DNA from: Burkholderiales bacterium
Lineage (GTDB): Bacteria > Pseudomonadota > Gammaproteobacteria > Burkholderiales > Casimicrobiaceae
NCBI GenBank assembly: GCA_031277445.1
Contig: JAITMH010000016.1
Coordinates: 1 to 5,878 of the forward strand
Length of the DNA: 5,878 nucleotides
Direction: 5' to 3'
Part shown: positions 1 through 3,210 of the stretch, piece after piece
Position numbering within the stretch: position 1 is the first letter of the stretch
Layout: every line of letters starts with the position of its first letter
Translations under genes and position numbers: made by a program
The notes under the pieces: generated by a model
Told to the model about the DNA's origin: nothing
The model's database searches: none
The model's input: only the letters and a program-made list of their open reading frames with translations

Positions 1-479
1 TCGAGATTCACAGCACGTTGAAACAGGCCAACTTCGATTACGAACGTTTGCAGTACAACACCGTTGTTTCCGCCGGAATGAAAATGCTCAATGCGCTGGA
101 GGCGCATGATGGCAATGATGAAGCATCGAATGTCGCAGTGAGTGAAGGCGTGAGTGTTTTGTTGCGTATTCTGTATCCGGTCGTGCCGCACACGACGTAT
201 GTGTTGTGGGAAAAATTGGGCTACGACAAGCGCTACGGAACACTGCTTGATGCGCCCTGGCCGGAGGTTGACGACAAGGCGCTGATACAGGATGAAATTG
301 AATTGGTGTTGCAAATTAACGGCAAGCTGCGCGGCAAACTGACGGCGCCTGCAACGGCGACACGCGAAATGTTGGAAGCGCTGGCGCGTGACAGTGCCGA
401 AGTCGCAAAACACGCGGAGGGCAGGGCGGTCAAAAAAATCGTCGTGGTGCCTGGGAGGTTGATCAATGTTGTTGTCTGA
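1..479 (+). CDS. leuS: Leucyl-tRNA synthetase, C-terminal part (5' truncated by window)
   Basis: This is the 3' end of leucyl-tRNA synthetase, the cytoplasmic class Ia enzyme that charges tRNA-Leu. The reading frame is open from base 3 (first codons [19 protein letters not shown]) and ends with TGA at 477-479, giving 158 residues. A TTG at 18 is just an internal Leu codon. What remains is the end of the helical anticodon-binding domain, with the family pattern of a Pro-His stretch ([16 protein letters not shown]) and the APWPEVD segment. It is followed by the small C-terminal domain ([12 protein letters not shown], then [15 protein letters not shown]), which contacts the tRNA elbow in known LeuRS structures. 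It resembles the E. coli LeuRS C-terminus closely (QVNGKVRAKI, VIYVPGKLLNLVV). The catalytic and editing domains lie outside the window. No frameshift is seen. The last 14 bases overlap lptE. Confidence 0.97.
   Translation, partial: EIHSTLKQANFDYERLQYNTVVSAGMKMLNALEAHDGNDEASNVAVSEGVSVLLRILYPVVPHTTYVLWEKLGYDKRYGTLLDAPWPEVDDKALIQDEIELVLQINGKLRGKLTAPATATREMLEALARDSAEVAKHAEGRAVKKIVVVPGRLINVVV
453..458 (+). promoter_or_regulatory. Shine-Dalgarno sequence of lptE inside leuS
   Basis: GGGAGG lies 7 bases before the ATG at 466, within the last codons of leuS. This strong site fixes the lptE start. Together with the 14-base overlap it suggests that ribosomes finishing leuS help initiation on lptE. 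Confidence 0.8.
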
Positions 480-990
480 AAACAGTTTAAAGCGTCGCGC
501 ATTGTTGCGGAGTGTTTTGTGGTTGGGAGCGGCGGGAACGTTGTCGGCGTGTGGTTTCAAATTGCGCGGTCAGGTTGACTATACGTTTCAATCCATCGCA
601 ATCAACGGCGCCGAAGCGCCCGGACTGACCGAGGATTTGCGCAGGCTGTTAGGCCGTGTTTCCGGATTGAAAGTGGCGGACAATCCAAAGAACGCGCAAG
701 TGACGCTCGATCTCAAACAGCAGACCGACGACAAGGCGGTGCTGTCGCTGACTTCCGGCGGTCGCGCCCGCGAGTATTTATTGACCAAAATTTACACGTT
801 TCGTCTGTACGACAAGGAAGGCAACGACTGGATGCCTCCCGGCGAGATTGAAATTCAGCGCACGTATTTGTACGACGATGCCCAACGGCTGGCACGCGAA
901 ATTCAAGAGCAGCGCATTTTGCAGGAGATGCAGCAGGATGCGGCGCAGCAAATTTTGCGGCGTTTGCAGAAAGCGCAGCCGCCGGGGTGA
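466..990 (+). CDS. lptE: LPS-assembly lipoprotein LptE
   Basis: The 174-residue product is an outer-membrane lipoprotein of the LptE (RlpB) family. In known systems LptE plugs the LptD barrel and is needed to deliver lipopolysaccharide to the cell surface. The N-terminus has basic residues (KRRALLR, 9-15), a hydrophobic stretch (16-26) and a lipobox LSAC, so the predicted lipidated Cys is C29, followed by the family hallmark GFKLRG at 30-35. The body has the family's alternating strand-helix character, including [21 protein letters not shown], and ends in a Gln/Arg-rich helix with the [10 protein letters not shown] pattern typical of LptE ends. The start is supported by the GGGAGG site and the signal peptide position. 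Gene order leuS-lptE-holA is a classic context and strengthens the call. The stop TGA (988-990) is directly followed by a 7-bp repeat array. Confidence 0.95.
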   Translation: MLLSENSLKRRALLRSVLWLGAAGTLSACGFKLRGQVDYTFQSIAINGAEAPGLTEDLRRLLGRVSGLKVADNPKNAQVTLDLKQQTDDKAVLSLTSGGRAREYLLTKIYTFRLYDKEGNDWMPPGEIEIQRTYLYDDAQRLAREIQEQRILQEMQQDAAQQILRRLQKAQPPG

Positions 991-992
991 TC

Positions 993-1020
993 AGGAATCA
1001 GAGGTCAGGAGTCAGGTATA
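993..1020 (+). repeat. Degenerate heptanucleotide repeat after lptE
   Basis: Three and a half units with a 7-bp period start three bases after the lptE stop: AGGAATC (993-999), AGAGGTC (1000-1006), AGGAGTC (1007-1013) and AGGTATA (1014-1020). The same repeat recurs at the ends of holA and uspA. It contains no convincing promoter or terminator. Confidence 0.7.
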
Positions 1021-1034
1021 AGAAAAGCATTGTT

Positions 1035-1070
1035 TCACGCGAAGGCGCGAAGACGCGAAGACGCGAAGAA
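1035..1070 (+). repeat. 8-bp tandem repeat, copy 1 of dispersed element
   Basis: After a short lead-in (tcac) there are four 8-bp units in a row: gcgaaggc (1039-1046), gcgaagac (1047-1054), gcgaagac (1055-1062) and gcgaagaa (1063-1070). The same element occurs at 2970-2989 in this orientation and at 3081-3108 inverted. Read in one frame it gives the peptide SREGAKTRRREE, a string I recall from spurious ORFs in many proteobacterial genomes. That recall supports a dispersed non-coding repeat rather than a gene. Confidence 0.8.
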
Positions 1071-1080
1071 AGATTCTGTC

Positions 1081-1112
1081 ATTCTGCGCGAAGCGAAGCG
1101 GAGTCGCAGAAT
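1081..1112. repeat. Palindromic intergenic repeat with 8-bp arms
   Basis: ATTCTGCG (1081-1088) and CGCAGAAT (1105-1112) are exact inverted arms around a 16-base interior that itself repeats gaagc. No T-run follows, so it is not an obvious terminator. It looks like a separate member of the dispersed intergenic repeats packed into this gap. Confidence 0.65.
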
Positions 1113-1116
1113 CCAA

Positions 1117-1139
1117 CCCTCTCCCCTCGTGGGAGAGGG
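1117..1139. repeat. G/C-rich hairpin, left copy of inverted pair
   Basis: CCCTCTCCC (1117-1125) pairs perfectly with GGGAGAGGG (1131-1139) around the 5-base loop CTCGT. A small GGCC-gaa-GGCC hairpin follows at 1141-1151, then gggagaggggggcatt to 1167. An inverted copy of the whole unit lies at 1199-1249. There is no T-run downstream, so I do not call it a terminator. Confidence 0.75.
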
Positions 1140-1151
1140 TGGCCGAAGGCC

Positions 1152-1213
1152 GGGAGAGGGGGGCATTGATAATGGGTAAAGTTATTGCTTCTTTAGATAA
1201 TGCCCCCTCTCCC
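1152..1213. repeat. Inverted arms around a short AT-rich island
   Basis: The arm gggagaggggggcatt (1152-1167) and the arm aatgccccctctccc (1199-1213) are reverse complements except for one extra G. Between them is an AT-rich spacer of 31 bases (1168-1198). GATAATG occurs in direct orientation at 1168-1174 and 1196-1202, the second overlapping the right arm. The spacer is the only low-G/C part of the lptE-holA gap. GATAAT resembles a -10 hexamer, but neither copy has a fitting -35, so a holA promoter here is only a possibility. Confidence 0.6.
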
Positions 1214-1216
1214 CAG

Positions 1217-1241
1217 CCCCTCTCCCACGAGGGGAGAGGGG
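1217..1241. repeat. G/C-rich hairpin, right copy of inverted pair
   Basis: CCCCTCTCCC (1217-1226) pairs perfectly with GGGAGAGGGG (1232-1241) around the loop ACGAG, the reverse complement of the loop of the hairpin at 1117-1139. It ends 38 bases before the holA start and has no T-run after it. In a transcript running from lptE into holA it could slow or block 3'-end decay or affect holA expression. That role is inference. Confidence 0.75.
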
Positions 1242-1279
1242 AGAGGGGAAAACCGACAAACGATGATTAAACAGAATCC

Positions 1280-2317
1280 ATGCAAATCCGTTTTGACGAT
1301 CTCGAAAAACATTTAGCGAAATCGCTGTCGCCGTTGTATGTTGTGCATGGCGACGAAGCGCTGTTCGTTCAGGAAGCGGGCGACGCGATTCGCCGTGCTG
1401 CGCGTGAAGCGGGTTGCATTGAGCGCGAAGTGTTCATCGTCGAAACAGGTTTTAAATGGGACAGTTTTCAAGCGGCGCACAGCAATCTTGGACTGTTTGG
1501 CGAACGGCGCTTGCTTGATTTACGCATCCCGTCCGGCAAACCCGGAGCGGAAGGCGCGAAGGTCTTGGAAAAATACGCTCAGACGCTGGACGCACAACAA
1601 GTCACCTTGATCACGTTGCCGCGTGCCGATAAAACGATGCAGGCGACCGGATGGTTCAAAGCGCTGGAAGCTGTTGGAACCATCGTGCCGGTGCAGCCGC
1701 TGGAACGCGAAGCATTGCCGCGCTGGATCGGCGAGCGGTTGCGACGGCAGGGACAACAGGCGACGGACGAGATGCTGGTTTACCTTGCCGATCATTGCGA
1801 GGGTAATTTGCTGGCGGCGCGTCAGGAAATCGAGAAGCTGGGGTTGCTGTTTCCGGCGGGCGCGTTGACGATGGAGATGATCGAAACGGCGATTGCCGAC
1901 GTGGCGCGCTACGATGTGTTTGCGTTATCGGAAGCCTGGTTGTCCGGCGATGCGGCGCGTGTGGTGCGCTTGTTGCAGGCGTTGCGCGACGAAGGCGAAG
2001 CGGTGACGTTGCCGGTGTGGCAATTCTCCGAAGACGTTCATGCGTTGTGCGCTGTTCGGGCGCTGACGATGCAGGGCATGGCCGCAACGCAGGCGATACG
2101 GCAAGCGCGGGTCTGGGGACGGCGGCAGGCGGCGATGGAAAAAGCGGCGCGACGGGTACCCAATGCGGCGCTGCCGGGTTTTCTGGGAACGCTGGCGAAA
2201 CTGGACGCGCAGGCAAAAGGCTTGACGCTGGCCGGACCGCCCGTTGATGTCTGGCAGAGTTTGACGACGACGGCGTTGGCGTTTTGTGGGGTACAGGGAT
2301 CAGGGGGCAGGAATTAG
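1280..2317 (+). CDS. holA: DNA polymerase III, delta subunit
   Basis: The 345-residue product is the delta subunit of the DNA polymerase III clamp loader, the subunit that opens the beta sliding clamp in replication. Its length matches the E. coli protein (343 residues). The N-terminal AAA+-like region contains PLYVVHGDEALFVQEA (18-33) and the clamp-contacting segment NLGLFGERR. L72-F73 correspond to the Leu-Phe pair of E. coli delta that inserts into the clamp. The second domain has LPRWIGERLRRQG and the family motif HCEGNLLAARQEIEKL, starting at H172. The helical C-terminal domain includes VWGRRQAAMEKAARR. As expected for delta, no Walker A motif is visible. The ATG at 1280 fits family N-termini but has no clear Shine-Dalgarno sequence. 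The last seven residues (QGSGGRN) come from a 7-bp repeat array that also supplies the TAG stop. Upstream lptE and leuS confirm the context. Confidence 0.96.
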   Translation: MQIRFDDLEKHLAKSLSPLYVVHGDEALFVQEAGDAIRRAAREAGCIEREVFIVETGFKWDSFQAAHSNLGLFGERRLLDLRIPSGKPGAEGAKVLEKYAQTLDAQQVTLITLPRADKTMQATGWFKALEAVGTIVPVQPLEREALPRWIGERLRRQGQQATDEMLVYLADHCEGNLLAARQEIEKLGLLFPAGALTMEMIETAIADVARYDVFALSEAWLSGDAARVVRLLQALRDEGEAVTLPVWQFSEDVHALCAVRALTMQGMAATQAIRQARVWGRRQAAMEKAARRVPNAALPGFLGTLAKLDAQAKGLTLAGPPVDVWQSLTTTALAFCGVQGSGGRN

Positions 2318-2326
2318 GAATCAGAG
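2295..2326 (+). repeat. Degenerate heptanucleotide repeat spanning the holA stop
   Basis: Four units and a partial one with a 7-bp period: AGGGATC (2295-2301), AGGGGGC (2302-2308), AGGAATT (2309-2315), AGGAATC (2316-2322) and AGAG (2323-2326). The holA stop TAG (2315-2317) falls at the junction of units three and four. It is the same repeat type as at 993-1020. Confidence 0.75.
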
Positions 2327-2383
2327 TGGCTCTTGAACCGTGAGAATGGGAACGAGATACAAGGAAAGAGGGAGCATGACCCC

Positions 2384-2411
2384 CTGAAAAAAAGCGACAC
2401 TGTGGGATAAT
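2384..2411 (+). promoter_or_regulatory. Candidate sigma-70 promoter for the uspA gene
   Basis: CTGAAA (2384-2389, 4 of 6 matches to TTGACA) is separated by 16 bases from GATAAT (2406-2411, 5 of 6 matches to TATAAT). This would place the transcript start near 2418, roughly 23 bases before the ATG at 2441. The spacing and position are reasonable, but the -35 is weak and no start site can be proven from sequence. Confidence 0.4.
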
Positions 2412-2427
2412 AACCAACCCTGTTCAT

Positions 2428-2432
2428 GAGGA
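2428..2432 (+). promoter_or_regulatory. Shine-Dalgarno sequence that decides the uspA start
   Basis: GAGGA at 2428-2432 sits 8 bases before the ATG at 2441, ideal spacing. The alternative in-frame ATG at 2426 overlaps this site and would add MRKST, which is unlike UspA family N-termini. Confidence 0.75.
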
Positions 2433-2440
2433 AATCAACC

Positions 2441-2905
2441 ATGCATAAACGTATCCTCATTGCTTATGATGGTTCACAAGCCAGCCGCTATGCGCTTGAT
2501 GAATGTCTGATGCTCAATCCGCACGATTCCGAGATTCACATTGTTGCGGTGATTCATGATTTGGCGGTTTATACGCTGGCCGGTGAATACGTTCCGGCGC
2601 TGGCGTTTGAGCAGGACGCCAAGCTTGCCGAAAAAGACCTCGAAGCGGCGCAATGGTATCTGGCGGCGCACAGTCTGCCGGCGCGTACGCATGCAGCGAC
2701 GGGCGATCCGGTGGAAGTCATTTCCCGGCTTGTCAAGGAACTCGATATTGACTTGCTGATTTTGGGGCACAAGCGCGAGCAGCGTTTTGCGGCGCGCTGG
2801 TGGAAAGGCTCAACCGGTGTCAGTCTGATGGATCGGGTGCATTGCAGTATTTTGATTGCACGCGGCGAGGACGCGGAATCAGGGACTGGATCGCAGGGCG
2901 GATAA
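2441..2905 (+). CDS. Universal stress protein, UspA family
   Basis: The 154-residue product is a single-domain UspA-family protein, probably a soluble cytoplasmic dimer. Family members are often induced by stress or growth arrest, and the exact role of this one cannot be read from sequence. The N-terminus KRILIAYDGSQASRYAL has the first strand and the conserved Asp (D10) that contacts adenine in ATP-binding members. TGDPVEVISRLVKELDIDLLILG (87-109) is the family's core strand-helix-strand. The nucleotide loop GHKREQRFAARWWKGST (109-125) keeps the first Gly and the closing Gly-Ser. However, it has Arg where the G-2x-G-9x-G(S/T) motif has its second Gly, and it is one residue longer, so ATP binding is uncertain. 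The domain ends near VHCSILIA (133-140). The tail 141-154 (RGEDAESGTGSQGG) is low in complexity, and its last part is encoded by a 7-bp repeat and a REP-like hairpin. An extended start at 2426 is less likely. Confidence 0.92.
   Translation: MHKRILIAYDGSQASRYALDECLMLNPHDSEIHIVAVIHDLAVYTLAGEYVPALAFEQDAKLAEKDLEAAQWYLAAHSLPARTHAATGDPVEVISRLVKELDIDLLILGHKREQRFAARWWKGSTGVSLMDRVHCSILIARGEDAESGTGSQGG
2874..2901 (+). repeat. Degenerate heptanucleotide repeat in the uspA 3' end
   Basis: Four decayed units can be set in a 7-bp period: CGGAATC (2874-2880), AGGGACT (2881-2887), GGATCGC (2888-2894) and AGGGCGG (2895-2901). They encode most of the C-terminal tail of the UspA protein. The match is weaker than at the ends of lptE and holA. 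Confidence 0.45.
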
Positions 2906-2922
2906 GCGAAGCGCAATCCGCC
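2897..2922. repeat. REP-like hairpin overlapping the uspA stop codon
   Basis: GGCGGAT (2897-2903) pairs perfectly with ATCCGCC (2916-2922). Inside, GCG (2906-2908) can pair with CGC (2912-2914). The TAA stop of uspA (2903-2905) lies within it. The layout (gene 3' end, G/C-rich arms, GGATAAG core) recalls REP palindromes of proteobacteria, which often protect upstream mRNA from 3' decay. Function here is inferred. Confidence 0.7.
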
Positions 2923-2969
2923 GCAACAGGGAGCGCGGGCGAGCGTTCCTCTTTTGCCCGCAACCCCAT

Positions 2970-2989
2970 CTCACGCGAAGGTGCGAAGA
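2970..2989 (+). repeat. Dispersed 8-bp-unit element, copy 2 (left inverted arm)
   Basis: This 20-base stretch (ctcacgcgaaggtgcgaaga) matches the element at 1035-1070 and is the reverse complement of the right part of 3081-3108 with one mismatch (t for c at 2982). With that copy it brackets the terminator hairpins of the uspA-valS gap. Confidence 0.75.
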
Positions 2990-3038
2990 GCGCGGCCTCC
3001 TTCGCCCTCTGTTTTTTGCAGGCGGGAAACAAACCCCC

Positions 3039-3055
3039 GTCCGCCTTCGGCGGAC
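3039..3055. repeat. Perfect 7-bp hairpin upstream of the terminator
   Basis: GTCCGCC (3039-3045) pairs with GGCGGAC (3049-3055) around a TTC loop. It stacks directly before the terminator hairpin but has no T-run of its own. It is likely part of the same composite terminator or repeat unit. Confidence 0.65.
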
Positions 3056-3056
3056 A

Positions 3057-3081
3057 CCCCCTTTGAAAAGGGGGCTTTTTT
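3057..3081 (+). terminator. Intrinsic terminator after the uspA gene
   Basis: CCCCCTT (3057-3063) pairs with AAGGGGG (3068-3074) around a TGAA loop. One C and then six T residues (3076-3081) follow on the + strand. This is a textbook rho-independent terminator for uspA transcripts. It lies 89 bases before the valS -10, so valS probably has its own promoter. The other strand has no T-run after the hairpin, so it looks one-directional. Confidence 0.8.
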
Positions 3082-3108
3082 CTTCGCGTCTTCGCGCCTT
3101 CGCGTGAG
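3081..3108 (-). repeat. Dispersed 8-bp-unit element, copy 3 (right inverted arm)
   Basis: Read on the - strand, this is the same element as at 1035-1070, with the units gcgaaggc, gcgaagac and gcgaaga. It is inverted relative to the copy at 2970-2989. Its left edge coincides with the last T of the terminator. Confidence 0.78.
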
Positions 3109-3169
3109 CTGGTTTTTCTGGGTTTCTGCTTTCCGTGGAAATGACAAAATCACGGCAAAGCGTATCCGC

Positions 3170-3175
3170 TATAAT
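3170..3175 (+). promoter_or_regulatory. Perfect -10 hexamer of a probable valS promoter
   Basis: TATAAT at 3170-3175 would give a start near 3182 and a leader of about 29 bases before the valS ATG. No good -35 lies 16-18 bases upstream (the sequence there is aaaatc). The closest match to TTGACA is ATGACA at 3141-3146, 23 bases away, which is too far for normal sigma-70 use. A second -10-like TATATT is at 3178-3183. The placement in an AT-rich patch just after a terminator supports a promoter, perhaps an activator-dependent one. Confidence 0.5.
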
Positions 3176-3210
3176 CTTATATTTCGCACGAAAAGCTTTC
3201 CAAAAACACT

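Noticed and set aside
1035..1070. Possible CRISPR array from regularly repeated units
   Set aside because: The units are 8 bp with no spacers, and no cas gene is present. It is a simple tandem repeat.
987..1169. 60-codon + strand open frame after lptE
   Set aside because: It is made entirely of the intergenic repeats (7-bp array, 8-bp tandem, palindrome, G/C-rich hairpin), and its peptide strings (SREGAKTRRREE, CHSARSEAESQ) are ones I associate with repeat-derived false ORFs.
2318..2400. Terminator after holA
   Set aside because: I found no G/C-rich hairpin followed by a T-run in this gap. How the holA transcript ends cannot be seen.
1656..2417. 253-codon open frame on the - strand opposite holA
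   Set aside because: The translation is dominated by Pro, Ser, Ala and Arg, typical of the complement of a G/C-rich gene. holA on the + strand explains the conservation.
2426..2440. Upstream ATG start for the uspA gene
   Set aside because: It would add MRKST, overlaps the Shine-Dalgarno sequence of the ATG at 2441, and does not match UspA N-termini, which start right before the KRILIAYDGS strand.
2983..3017. Second terminator: GCGAAG/CTTCGC stem followed by TTTTTT at 3012-3017
   Set aside because: The stem is only 6 bp with an 11-base loop, and six bases separate it from the T-run, so it is much weaker than the terminator at 3057-3081.
2906..3210. T-box or other amino acid-responsive leader upstream of valS
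   Set aside because: T-boxes regulate synthetase genes mainly in Firmicutes. No T-box core was seen, and the terminator here lies upstream of the likely valS promoter, so it would end uspA transcripts rather than attenuate valS.
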